Below, piece after piece: positions 20,561-32,800 of a stretch of 64,000 bases of DNA. Made by a program: the position numbers and the translations under genes. The notes beneath the pieces are model-generated. The model did no database searches. It saw nothing but the letters and a program-made list of their open reading frames with translations, and had not been told where the DNA came from. The stretch comes from Xiphydria camelus (taxonomy: Eukaryota; Arthropoda; Insecta; Hymenoptera; Xiphydriidae), in NCBI GenBank assembly GCA_963678675.1, contig OY783192.1, positions 630,001-694,000 of the forward strand. Reading direction: 5' to 3'. The stretch's first letter is position 1. Every line of letters begins with the position of its first letter.

Positions 20561-23500
20561 CGGGATATTTTTCCTGGCGATAGGGAGGTGCGCGCCCGTT
20601 CTCGGCTCTTCATTATTGCTCCTCCTTGCCAAATGTAATTTTACGGTGGTGGCCGTTCGACGGCCACCAACACCGTCAATCGCCACCGTGATTAATGGCT
20701 CGGGACGCGCCGCCGTCCCCTCGAGTTTCGCATCATCGATTTTCTGTACGGTCTACCTTATACAGCGCGCCCCGCAAAGCCCATTAAAACTACGCTGTAC
20801 GCTAAAGAGATAGAGAGGGAGATTTTCCCGGTACGCTCGTCGGTGTATACGTTAGCGGGTCGCGGGCTCCGAAGGGTCAAAGAAATATGGACGCGCATCC
20901 TTGCGTAAAAACGTCGCGATTGTTCGACGCATACCGAAAAGTCATCGCGCGAGCGTTTACCGGGACGTCGCGCAGCCCCGGAATCGCTGAAAAATTCACG
21001 ATTCATCGCAGCACGCGCGTCGCGTTGCGTCCGGATCGATCGATCGTCCCGCGCGCCCGTTACGCGCGGATCGCGTCGCGAGCGCTGCCGTTGTACGCGC
21101 GCGGTTACCGCTCGTTCCTACCGCGAGCATAGCGAGACGCGCTCGTAAAGTCGTTAATGGCGCGGTGGCTCCCAGCGTTAGGTCGGTCGAGAGAGAGTGT
21201 AACACCTTTGGACCTCTCCTCCTATTTTTCCCGCGTTCCGGCGCTCGAGCTCTCCTCGAGTGGGCGTGTGGAGCTCGAACTCGAGTCCCGCGCGACCGCG
21301 GCACTCGTGCGCGCCGCACGAGCGGAACTCGCGTTCTTCGACCGCCGAAGGACTTCGCCGTCCTTCGTGCGTATGTACGCGGTATACCGATTACCGAAGT
21401 TCGCCGCGCGTATCCCTCGGCATACGCGCGAACGTGCCGCGAATGAGAGACGAGGATCGCTTCGCGGAACGACCGTCTCGAGAGATGCGAGAGCGTTTGT
21501 CCTGCTTGTAAATGCGACGTAAACGTCCGCGGATATTCCACTCCACCCACGAAGAGCCGCGACGTGCTCCGGCGAGGATTCCGGGAACGTCCCGACGCTT
21601 ATGGGACGCGTGCGAAAGCCGTCGATGCGCTTACGGTGCGCGCCGGCGGGGCACCGAGCCAATGAAAATAAATCTCTAGCTGGTTAGGATCGCGTTTGGA
21701 TTCTGCGCAGGCGCGCGAGCGTGTTGCGTTTCTTGGGCGGTGCGCGGAGATCGATCGGAGTGGGGATGCGCTTCCCCGAGTGTATTGATATCAATTAACC
21801 CTTGTATTCGTTGCAATTAATCCAACTGTTTATACGACTGGACCACTACCGAAGCCGACGCGACCGCTTAATATTTCAATTTCATTCGAAGCACTCGAAT
21901 TCTCTTCGCCCTAAAGTGCCCCGTATCGGTCAAAGCGAAGTCGAGTTATCGCGAAGAGCTCTGTCGATTGATTTCCCCATCGCTCCTCTCGCAACGCCGA
22001 GTTTCCAATTTCGATCCCAACCCACCCGGCGCGGGCGCCGGGACGTCGAGACGCTCGGAAACCCTCGAAGATCACAGACGACTGTGCGTCTCGGCGCGGT
22101 CTGCGACAGAAAAGCGCCGGGAAAGAAGTAAATCTAGGGCTTCGCCGCGGGGAGTTCAAAGGATGCCTTCGAGGAACGTGGTTCGAGCGTCAAACTTCTA
22201 TCGAGGAACGGCGGGAAGAACCCCTCGTCTTGTCGGGAGAGGAAGAGGGAGATGAAACGCGAGAGAACGAGAGAGAACGTGGTGTGGGAGAGGGAGCGCA
22301 GAGGGAGAGTCCAAACAATACGGGGCAAGATGAAAACCCGTCTCGTACGCTTTGTCTCAGTCACGTATACCCCTCGTCGGTTTCAGCAGCTCTCCGCGCG
22401 CGCGGTGCACTCATCGCGGGAACGCGCGTGCCTTCCGGAAGATTCGTCGTCCGAAATTCGCGGACTCGACGCTAGCGCGGAGACACGGCGGTTGCATTCG
22501 GGGAAGCTGAGCCGCGAGTGGCCGTGGAAGAAGGCGACGCGAGCGCGGATGTATGGGATACCTCAAACTCGCTCCGTTTAACGCGTAAACCGGGAGAAAC
22601 GAGTATGCCGACTGCGAGAGCCTCGTAATTGGCTCGCATGGTTCGGTTTGCGTCCCGATAAGGAAGTGTCCTCTCGGGCGGATAACGGGCTTCAGGGGTG
22701 CCCAAATCCGTGGATCCATCGGACGTCCTCGTCGAATTACAAAGCCATTTACGGGCGGTCGTAATTTACTCTTCTTTTCTTACGCGTTTTACGTTTTCTT
22801 TTAACCCGTCATCCAGTACAGGGAGGGCAATCTTAAGGAAGAAATCTTACTCTCTTTCCTTTTCTCTCGTTACCCTCCTCCCCTCATCCCGAACCCTTTT
22901 TTCCAGTATAACTATACACGAGTCCTCCGATCGATTTAGCCGCGTTCTTTGACCCGAAACCCCCATAATTCTCTGGCGATGCGAAACTAAATCAAAACGG
23001 CTGCGCTGGTTCGGTGCCCGGTCGAAGGGGCGGCGAGGTGGAGAAAAAGAAGAGAGGAGAGAAGCCTCGGTGTGTTAGGTACGCGCGGGTATAATCTATA
23101 GGGCAGCGTTTCCCTCGAGACACATCAGACGCGGGCACGAGCCGAAACTGGAAGGGCTTGTGTGTCGAGTCTCTGCGCCGACGAGTACCGAGAACCGGGA
23201 GAGACGGAGAAGGATTCGTGGAGATAGAGAGAAAGAGGGAACCGTCGTAGAGGGGGAACTCGTCGATGAACGCGGAGGATACGGGCGGAGAGAATTGACC
23301 CGCACCTGTCTCGTCCTCTTCCGAGGACCTTATAAGCCGCGTCGGGGCCGATCGACGCATCGGAAAAACGAGGAAACCCGAGCGCGCTCGACGTTTCCGG
23401 AGTTGCGCTTGGAAGCTGGTCCGGTTCGCGGGACCGTATCTCGTGACAGTCTCTAATGAAGCTATACGCGCGCGGGAAAGTTACGGTCCAGAATCTTGAA

Positions 23501-23891
23501 CCGCATAATGCCGGTTTATGGCGCATGCAAATTTCCTGTGCGCTCCGGGAACATTCAGGACGATTTAGTGCCGCGCAACCGCGCAACGAAGGCCGCTCTC
23601 GGTCGTCGCTCCAGGGGGTGTATCTGCCTCGCGAACTGGAGAGTCGACGAATTCGAGACGTAATGTATTATACGGGGATGGAAGGGGGAAACAAAAAATA
23701 AAGAGGAAGAGAAGACCCACGTGGTTTCTTCCTTCTTATCGTTGACATAACGCGAGAATCGAATTTTAATATTTTTGAATGCTGCAAAAATATTTCTATT
23801 CATTTTTTTCACTCCACGGACAAAAACGTCAATAAGTAATTTGTCAAAACGTCAAATGTTAGTACGGTAACTATTCCAAAGCAGGATTCGT
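20561..23891. other. Long CpG-rich noncoding stretch
   Basis: Very CpG-dense (CGCG common) with many overlapping open frames up to about 180 codons on both strands. None has a signal peptide, domain or splice support, and the frames shadow one another. No gene, RNA or repeat family identified. Confidence 0.4.
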
Positions 23892-24063
23892 CCTAGTAGC
23901 CGGACATATGTTATTATAATTCAAATTATTGAATGGGATAAAAGCGAGCATCTACCTAGTAGAAAAAATCTTTGATAAATTAACAACGTATACAGGAAGG
24001 AAAATTTGCTATATGAATTTTTATGGCTGTCCGGATACTGGGCTTAATCGTCCGATTATTGGG
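23892..24063. mobile_element. Short TIR element, family P, copy 1
   Basis: Left end CCTAGTAGCCGGACATATG and right end CTTAATCGTCCGATTATTGG. The interior words TGAATGGGATAAAAG and TTTGATAAATTAACAACG match TGAATGCGGTTAAAAG and TTCGATAAATTAAGAACG in the element at 52341-52769. Non-coding. Confidence 0.55.
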
Positions 24064-26583
24064 ACCTCACAAATTTAGCTGATTACCTATCGGATCGTGA
24101 TAGATCATTGACGTGACCATCTTTTCTTTTAGTCGCAGTGAACGAACGCCAAGGTGCGACAAAAAAATAATGACTCACCGCGTCTCGCCGTCTCGCACTT
24201 TTTCACGCCCGCCACAACAACCACCCGGATTATTTTGTACACCCCTCTCGCCATAAAGTAGATCAAGTATCGACAATTACTCATGCACATCACTCAGATC
24301 GATCGAATTCTTTCTCAAGAGTCGTCGAATTTAATTCGCAAGGACGAATGGATAGCCGAAAATTCATCTCGACGAATCCTAATAAGTTTTCACGAGTCTA
24401 GAAGGGTCAGTGCCTACCGCAGCCCCTTCGAAATTGACGGCAAAAATAATGGCGCACCGCGACGCACCACAGTCGACAAATTATCCGCGCGCTGAATCGA
24501 GCCTCCGATTGCTGCGCGGCAGCTGCGGCAACCGCGATTTGGCGAGCGCGCGCGTTGCGGGAACGAGGGGGAGGCGATCCGGCACCGATTTCTTCTCCAA
24601 CCGCCCATCTCCGCAGGTTTCGATCGCGACGGTGCAATTCGGGGATCGCGAGGAGCCCTCGGAGCGCATCGAAGAGTGACCGGGGGGGCTGAGGTCCGGG
24701 GAGCAGCGCGTCTCTCGATACGAGACATAGAGAGACCACTGTATAAGGCGGGCGGCTATACGAACAATAAGAGAGAACTCGATCCTGAAACCTCGAGCAG
24801 CGAGCCGCGTCCGAAACATCCGCTCGCCATTTTTTCCTGAGTTCCTTCATTTGTCTCAAGGATTTCTTTTATTTCATTCTGTTCCCCTCTTTTTTCTCTC
24901 CCTCTTCTCAGTCGTCGGCGGGCGTTCGGCCCGGCCGTTCGCTCTACTCGGCTCGCGCGAAGGTATGAAGGGGGATCGGGGATCGGGAGAGTGGAGGAAA
25001 AGAGATTAGTAGTCGCGCGGGGACGTTTCGTTCGCGTGCACGGACGCACTCGCATTGTTCCTCGTGAGTAGGATCACGTGCAGTGTTCTCGTAGGGGGGT
25101 TGCATTAAAAGCCTTTTTTTTTCTCGTTTCTAAAACATCATGCCGTAAAAAATGTGTGAATACTTCACACAATCGAAGTATTTGCCTTTTCGGAAGCTAT
25201 AACTTTTTCCCACTTTTCTGGCAGTACTTGAATTCCGCGACGAAAGAATTGTCTACCTTTTGAACTAATCCAGTCAGCAACCCATTTTTTGACTTGGGTT
25301 TTTTGAGTAGGGTTTGAGAAACTTGGGTGTTAATTCTCTATATGTAGTTACATGTGTAACACAAACAAAAGCTACGCTTGGGGAAGTACGCTCGAGCCCT
25401 ATAACAGTGATTAATACACTCTTCTCTCCGTATACTCGTTTAAGTATATCAAATGAAAGACTTCCGATCTTACGATCGACGAATCGGTTCCTTCCGTCTT
25501 ACCGCGTCTTACGCATGTCGATCGGTAAATAAATGATCCGTACATGACGAGTGAATGCGATTCAGTCGGAGTAACGCGATCTTTGCTCCTCCGCGCTAAT
25601 TAGACACCGATCGGCTTCTCCGTTCCAACTGTCGAGCCGTTCTCGGCGAACCTGTCAAGTCGCTCTGGAAGATTACGTTCCCCGTACCGTTTCGACCCGC
25701 GATCAACTCAAATTTCGCGTGTAATAAATACATACGTATATATATATATTATATACACATCGTGAGTTCCTCCGCCGCGTTCATTCCCAGATCGTTAATT
25801 TCATACTAGGAGAACCCTGTGATTACCGTGGCAGTTAACCGCTGATTACACGTCTGCGCACACATGGGAACATCGTATGCCAATAATTCGGGGTACCGAC
25901 CTATATACATATACATATAACATACATCATGACTGCCGCGTAACGCGTGGACGAACATTTGCAGAGAAGCGCCAGCGGCTCACCCCGCGTGCTTTCGAAA
26001 TTCGAGTTTTATCCGTTAATTAATTTGTCTGCACTTTCCGTCATTCCGCTAATTAATTGGGCGTACAGTGACGCGCCTGAAAATGCATACGCGCTGCAGC
26101 AAAAAGGATCGTTCGGTTGCCACATGTGCTCGCTTATACGTTCGCCAACGATCTTCGATATCGCAACAGTTTTCGATAACAATCCGGTGCATTTGCGCGC
26201 TCTCATCTCATTACCCATCCGCAAATAATTAACGATGCGTCCAATAGCGCGGTCGCGCGGCACTGCGCTCCCCTGCACAGCGCGCCCTCGCGTACGCCAC
26301 CCTCCTGCACGCGTGTGCGTATGAATGCATTCGCTATCCGTCCGCGCGGCGCACGCACGCGTCTATCGGTGCGCGCGGCGATTCGACGCGCTCGCTGCGG
26401 GCGGCGAGCTTAGACGCGGAGCGAACGGGACGATGCACGCGGGATACGTTACGCGCGATATGCAATTTACGGATAACGCGGTAATACCGTCCGCGCGCGG
26501 GAGAGGCTCGACCGTCAATTTATAATATCTCGTTTACGATCGCGCGCGGACACTCGTGCGTCGCGCGATGCTCGCTGCGCCGC
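24064..26583. other. Intergenic stretch
   Basis: CpG-rich 24.4-25.1 kb, AT-rich near 25.7-25.9 kb. The only longer ATG-type frames (for example about 25.95-26.23 kb) have no recognisable product. Nothing supported. Confidence 0.4.
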
Positions 26584-26612
26584 GCGGCGGCGGCGGCGGC
26601 GGCGGCGGCGGT
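26584..26612. repeat. (CGG)n microsatellite
   Basis: About nine uninterrupted CGG units within a GC-rich block; could encode Gly, Ala or Arg runs, but no coding exon can be assigned around it. Confidence 0.9.
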
Positions 26613-26978
26613 TCTTCCTGGGTGGCGGCGGCGCGGCCAGTTCGTTTCCTCGCGTCTTAACCCCCGGGCTAACCCGCGCGCTCCCCCGGAGAAAATATCG
26701 AGTATAACGAGATCGGACCGCTCTCTAATGCGGGGTACGAGGAACCCCAATGGTCTTGTTTCTGGGTAAGGGGCCTGCGCACGGATCGCTGCATCACGCT
26801 TCGCGGAGTCTCTCCGGGGACCGCTGCGGCGGTCTGACGGAAGTCTGCATGTATACGTATATGCCGTACTTCTTTTGCGGACGGCCTCGCGAAATCCCTC
26901 GGGAGGTACTTAAGTATTTCGCGAAAGATCGGGTGGAAATACGATGTTTCGAGGTCCGTGACTACGTATTTACCTATA

Positions 26979-27266
26979 CACTGAGAGAAATAATTGCTGG
27001 TGCTGAAAAAGAATGTTTTCTTCGATTAAAAAGTGTGATATAATTTCGGGAAACGGTTTTCTCTTCGTACGAGAAAATATTCGACGGGCTCGAGTAATTG
27101 TTTTTTTTGCATAGAAAGAATGTCTCGTTCCCACGACGGTATTCTTGAATCAAGGATATACATATATTCTTCGATCAAGAATCTATATTCTTAAAAATCT
27201 GTAAGATCATATGCTCTTGATCTAAGAAACATTTGTTTTTGGCACTAGCAATTATTTCTCTCAGTG
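26979..27266. mobile_element. MITE, family E, copy 1
   Basis: Termini CACTGAGAGAAATAATTGCT and AGCAATTATTTCTCTCAGTG form a nearly perfect inverted repeat, each flanked by TA. The interior includes ACGAGAAAATATTCGA, CTCGAGTAATTG and AAAATCTGTAAGATCAT. A copy in opposite orientation lies at 51359-51636. Non-coding. Confidence 0.85.
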
Positions 27267-29105
27267 TAGACAGCCCGTCGTAAAAAATCTAGCGTACGTG
27301 AATGAAGACCGCGTGACATTTAGGATGCCGACTCATTGAGATGCAGGAATTTATCACCGCGCGCTTCTTGACGATGGGAGGCGCGCGGAAGATATATATT
27401 CGTTTCTTTATTGCGCCAAGAGCGTGTTCTTATTCACGTTAATTAGGTACGAACGTATCGAATTTGAATGGAAGAGGCATGTCCAGTTCGCGGTCCACTC
27501 GCGGTAACGGTATCGATTGGGATTTAAATATTCTTAAACGCACCTTTCAAGATAGTCACGAGTCTGCTTCGATCATTGACCGTTCGTAGGATAGCTATGT
27601 CGTGCTCCTCGCGAAGTCACACAGCCGCTGACCCCCGCTATCTTCGAATTGAATTTATTAAGGACTCATTTTTCTTGTTACAGCGTTTAAAGGAAGCTGC
27701 AACTTTTTTTTTCGTTTCGTATTGTTTCATTTGTGCTTAACGGTATAGAGTCCTGTTACAATTTTCGAAGATTTAATTAAGGTCGGTGGCCGGTCCTGAT
27801 TTTACGTGGGAGAGAGAGACAATACATCTATACATCTATACCTATGCGTCGAAGACAAAAATATATTATACATCTATTCCATTCGTATTCAATCGAGTCT
27901 CCATTGCAAAACCGTTAAGCATAATATGCTGGTGCTTACGTGTCCGTGTCAAGTTGACATGACGCGTAAGTCATCGCGAGTGCTCTTGTCGTGCGGTTCG
28001 AGTCGACTGAGCCATGAAAAAAAAAATTCGGCCTCTCTCTCGCGAAGCATTGAATATTAATGGTACGCATACCCGCGTGTTTTATCGCCGCATGGTCAGC
28101 AGCATTTGGTGTGCGAGTCGAGAGTTTCTCTGGACACTGCGGGCTACACTGGCAATATATCGGGACGTCACACCGGAGTCTTGGACATCTTCCAGATTAT
28201 CCATTAAAGTAACGAAAGCTTCTCTCTCTCTCTGAGAAAAAAACCTGATTTTCCTGATACCCGCAAGGCGAAATCTTTTAAACGATTCGCCACGGCTAAC
28301 TTTGCGTATTTTCGTTTGAAAACTGATGAAGTATATCACGGATTCATCCATCCACATTCGCTCCCTTCCCTCTTCCTCACCCCTAACGTCATCGATCACG
28401 GCTCGAGATAACTCACGCGACTGTGTTATATAAGTACGTGACCGTGTCCGTGCGTCCGTGCGCGCTTGTGCGAAATGCGGCAAGGTGAACGCCAGGGTCC
28501 GTGTAATAGTTGCAAAAACCGATCGCTCGAGCCCCGACGCACATGGCATCGAACGGCCGTCGAGTTCTCTCTCTCTCTCTCGAGAATCTCGTCGTCGGTG
28601 GTTCCGCGGTCGGGCGGACGACCCGAGAGGTTCAACAGGAAAAGACCGGGTACGGAGACGCGCCGCGCGCGCGGAGAGGCCCCCTATTCAGTCCTCACGG
28701 ATCGACGCTCTCTCACGTGCATTAGGTGTGTCCCCGCGCGAGAGGGGAGCGACGCGGCGTAGCTCCGCTATCGGATCTGTCGGACACGCGAGGAACGCGA
28801 AAAATTCCTCGATAGAAACGTCGTTGCATTCTAGATTCTTCTTTTGGTCGTGCCTCTTTCTCGTATCCCTTCTGTTCTCCGAGTCTCTCTCTCACTATGT
28901 CCGTCTCTCTTTCTCTTACTCGGCCTCTTCCCGTCTGACCTTAGATCTCTTCGGCGTAACGGTGCATTGGCCCGAACGTTCGCCGATGATGTCATTACAG
29001 TCGGAAAAGTGCAGGATGCACCGGGAATGGGAAGCTCTTCGCGGAACGATAATTTCCTAATTTGGCGGGGAGCCGCTTTATCTGTCGGTGGCAGATAGAC
29101 GAGTA
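27267..29105. other. Intergenic stretch
   Basis: AT-rich, then GC-rich, with short CT runs near 28216 and 28566. Frames of up to 200 codons at 28.4-29.1 kb overlap on both strands without support. No gene recognised. Confidence 0.4.
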
Positions 29106-29362
29106 CGTCCAGGGAAAAGATCTAGTTGAATACAAACCTGATGGAAAAATGTAATTGAGATGAACAGGAACTTATTCAAATCGAACGAAAGTCTATTTGA
29201 ATTTGATAAAAATGGTCTACTATAGGTTCGTATTCGATTAAAAAGATACGCAAAACATTTATCAAATTCAAATAGACTTTAGTTCGATGCGAATGAATTC
29301 CTATTTATCTCAAATAAATTTTTCTATTAGATTCGTATTCAACTAGACCTCCTCCCTTAGTG
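29106..29362. mobile_element. Long-arm MITE, about 257 bp
   Basis: Flanked by TA. The arms pair over about 110 bp: TCTAGTTGAATAC and AAAGTCTATTTGAATTTGAT on the left, ATCAAATTCAAATAGACTTT and GTATTCAACTAGA on the right. The right tip CCCTTAGTG is a decayed CTCAGTG. Non-coding. Confidence 0.75.
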
Positions 29363-29397
29363 TAATGCGGGTATACGTGACGTACGATTTAAATATA

Positions 29398-29830
29398 TAC
29401 TGATAAAAAATGCAGTTGAATCAACCAAATGTTGCTAACTGACTCTCTTCTAGTTGACTCGAATGATATTTCAATCGAATCGATTATCGCTTCGTCGATT
29501 CGATAAAAATATAATTCGAGTTAAATAAAGGAGTCAGTTGGCGACGTTTAATTGTAGCATGGAAGTAAAATCCGGGCTAAGTGCAAAAAAGCAAGTTTTG
29601 AGATATGCAGTTCTGAAAGCAAGCAAGCAAGTAAGCTTTGCAGCAAGCAAAATTCTTGTGGCAATTATTTGAACTAGATTTTGAAGGATCTAGACATAGC
29701 CCATTTTTTTACAGCGTATTGGGGTTGTCACATAGTCCACTTTTTAGCACTTAACTCAATTTTTCATATTCTGGCACTTAGCCCGGATTTTACTTCCATG
29801 CTACAATTCAAGTGCATTTTTTTATCAGCA
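29398..29830. mobile_element. MITE with a nested foldback
   Basis: Termini TACTGATAAAAAATGCAGTT and its near reverse complement ending TTTTTTTATCAGCA, with TA on both sides. Subterminal TTGCTAACTGACTC is answered by GAGTCAGTTGGCGA. The right half is interrupted by a second inverted-repeat element (29551-29807). Confidence 0.75.
29551..29807. mobile_element. Foldback element nested in the 29398 MITE
   Basis: Perfect or near-perfect arms: GTAGCATGGAAGTAAAATCC and GGGCTAAGTGC on the left, GCACTTAGCCC and GGATTTTACTTCCATGCTAC on the right, with ATT/AAT just outside. The interior holds AAGCAAGCAAGTAAGC-type repeats. It lacks CACTGAG ends, so it is a different class. Confidence 0.8.
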
Positions 29831-32800
29831 TAGCAAAGCATATTACGCGATTCTTCGGCTTCTACGATTGCAAGGACATGCAATCACGATTTACGTTTTA
29901 AACTCAATTTGGGGAAGTCAGGATTTTTCGAATGTGCATAGCATTGCAGATTGATTTATATTGCACTGAACGATTGAGTAATAGTTGACGTTAGGCGCGC
30001 GTGCTTTATTCCGCATCCTCATTCCATCCGCGATCGTTTCAGGACACCGCGCATGCCGTAAATGTGTCGTCGCGGAAAAAACTGAATGAATCGAGAGTCC
30101 ATCCAATCGCGGCAGCAATGCGGTCCGTTTACAATGTGACAGCCTTCCTCTTAATTACTCCGTTCGCGTGGTTCGAGTTACTGCCGACTAATTGCCGCTA
30201 ATTACGCGCCACTTCGGATCTTGAGGAGGAGAGAGACAGAGAGAAAGAGATGAATGAAGGGAAGAGAAGTTTTTCTATGCACTACGATTGGGTCCCTTGA
30301 GAATGCAAAATGAAATGTGAAATAACATTCATTTGTATGGAAGATTCACCACGAATTTATTTCCCCCTTCGGTAGTAGGTACCATTTCATACGTGATATC
30401 ACCTTTTACGTTCGCAATACCGCACTTTACGTATTCCTATTTGCACTATTGCGCCTTATATCGCTCCATAACCCGGGGTACACTCCCCTCTCCATCCTCG
30501 ATATCCTCTACCAGACTTGTTTATGTTATCACTGGGAATGCAGGGTTCACTATCCTCGTAATTTGATTCTAGGCGCGCATCTCATCTCGATCTGCCTTCG
30601 AACATACATACGTACGCGTTATTATTTCTCGATTACTCGAAAAGTGGCTCTCTTTCCTCATCTTTTCATCTTTTCTATTCTTGTTTTTAATAGAGAGCTA
30701 GAGAGAGAGAGAGATTGATTGATTGATTGATTGAAGAGTTTATTGTACAGGAAATTGTACAAATATTGCGCCCTGGGCAAGCAGGAGAGAGAGAGAGAGA
30801 AAGAAAGAGAACGAGTAAACTACAATATTAGAAAATATCGCTGCATCCGCGACATTATTTCATCCCTCTCCCTCCACGTCTTTCTCTCTACTCGTTTTCA
30901 TCGCGCGTGGAACGCGTGGAATGCACGTAGCGCGCCGTGCGTCGGTGCGTCTCGCATTTTAAATATTCGTCCTCGCATGCACCGGCGTGTAGTCGAGCTT
31001 CCAACCTGTTCTTCCCGAGTCACGTGGTCGGACAATGCCGGTGAGGACCCCTTTGACAAGGTGACGGGTACTCAAACGAGACAACTCGCCCCGTAGATCC
31101 TTTCTTCCCTTTTTTTTTCTCTCCGAGTGAATCCTTTTCGACTTTATCACCATTCTAAATTGGCCGAGGATCCTCCTTTTGTTTTTATCGCGCCCATTGA
31201 AACCCGAATACACTCCGAGCGCCGTTACATCCGACTTGAAAGACTGAGGAAGGGCGTTCCGCCTACGCGTTGAGCGTTTCTTCGCGCATTCCGGAAGTCG
31301 ATACCGAGAGGATTTCCGAACTGAGCGGAGGCTGGATTTAGCGATCGATCGTAAAATCGAGCGTCGATAAGAAGACGGGTTTAACGACTGCGGCTGTTCA
31401 GACATCGTGCGCAAGAAGATCGAAACGAAGGCAGGGTGTACGCCCTCCGTGAGTTTCCCCGCCGGGAGCACGACATATCTCGCTGTGCAGCGCGGAAGAA
31501 TGAGATATCTCCATAGAGATAGATTCTCTTTCTCACAGCGTAAACGCATAAATATATCTATCCGCGAGCTGCCTATTCATCGCGGTTCCACGCGTGCATA
31601 CCGACGTGCACTCCTCCCGGTGCTATTTACGCAAATGATTTATAGTGGATACATAGGTAACCGCATGCGAGTTCGACCGCGTATGTTGCGTTTTGTACAC
31701 GTTCACGTATAGCTATAGCCATCAGAACGTACACGCACGTATGGTTATACACCGAGATACGTAATATCGCGCTTTCCAATCAGCGACCCTCGTGCACCCC
31801 TCGTGATTTTTCATGGGGTGTCGTAACGAATATACCCGCCGCGTTGAAAATAGTGCGTTGTGTTCCGGCGAGCGCGCGATCCGTTCCAACGCGTACGCGT
31901 AAACAGGGACACAAACTCGCGGCGCGCGCGTGCGTCGAGTAAAACGCGCATACCTGATACATCACGCACACATGAACCGAGACGCGTCAGAAAATGCACT
32001 TGACCCCATGCGTTAGCGCGTGTATGCGTTTACTCGCGCGCACGCACCCACCCGCCTTTTTATTTTTCCCCTAACGCGCGCGCACGGTCGTAGAAGTCTT
32101 TCACCCCTGTCCCGGGGAGTCCGTGACTAACGCACCGCGCACGGCGAGTGGGGTCCTCGCGTGGGCCGTATAGTACGCTCAACGTGCACGGCTCACGCAC
32201 GGCCGGTGAGCGCGGATAAGGTGAGGGCCGGCGAGTGCGCGTGTGGGTAAGCGAGTCGGCGCGCGTGGGCGACCCCTCCGCCCGGTGTATCCGAGTCCCG
32301 GGCGGCTGAAAAGTGCGCAGTGCTGATATTTGCACTTCAAACGAAAACGCTGCAGCGACTTCCGAGCGCCGGGAAATCGCGGGCGCGCCGTTTGGTCCCT
32401 GGGGACGTTCGCGTCTTCCTCGGGGGAACGGTGTTAGGTCGTCTCGCGATTTGTATTGGGTTTCGAATATTTCGCAACGTACCGACCCTTGTTTCCGACG
32501 TTTTTAATCGCGTTATTCGAGTGTCAATGTGTATGCGTGTGTGTCGTGCAGCTGGTATTTGGTTAACTTTGATTTTGAGAAGAGTGCCACTTCCGGGGAA
32601 GCGAGAAATTCAGTCAAGGATCGCATGAATTATATTCAACGGAAGGTCGGAAGCATATGTATAATGAATATGGGATACGTTTTTTTTTCTCTTCAAATAT
32701 TTACTATTATGTGGCAATTACAGGAGTAACCTTCGAAATGAATATATTCACTGGGATATTCGAACGATGAGATTTAGATAAAAGATGAATGATGTAGGAT

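Noticed and set aside
20996..21662. Overlapping frames of 90-180 codons on both strands
   Set aside because: Typical of CpG-dense DNA with few stops; no signal peptide, domain or splice support on either strand.
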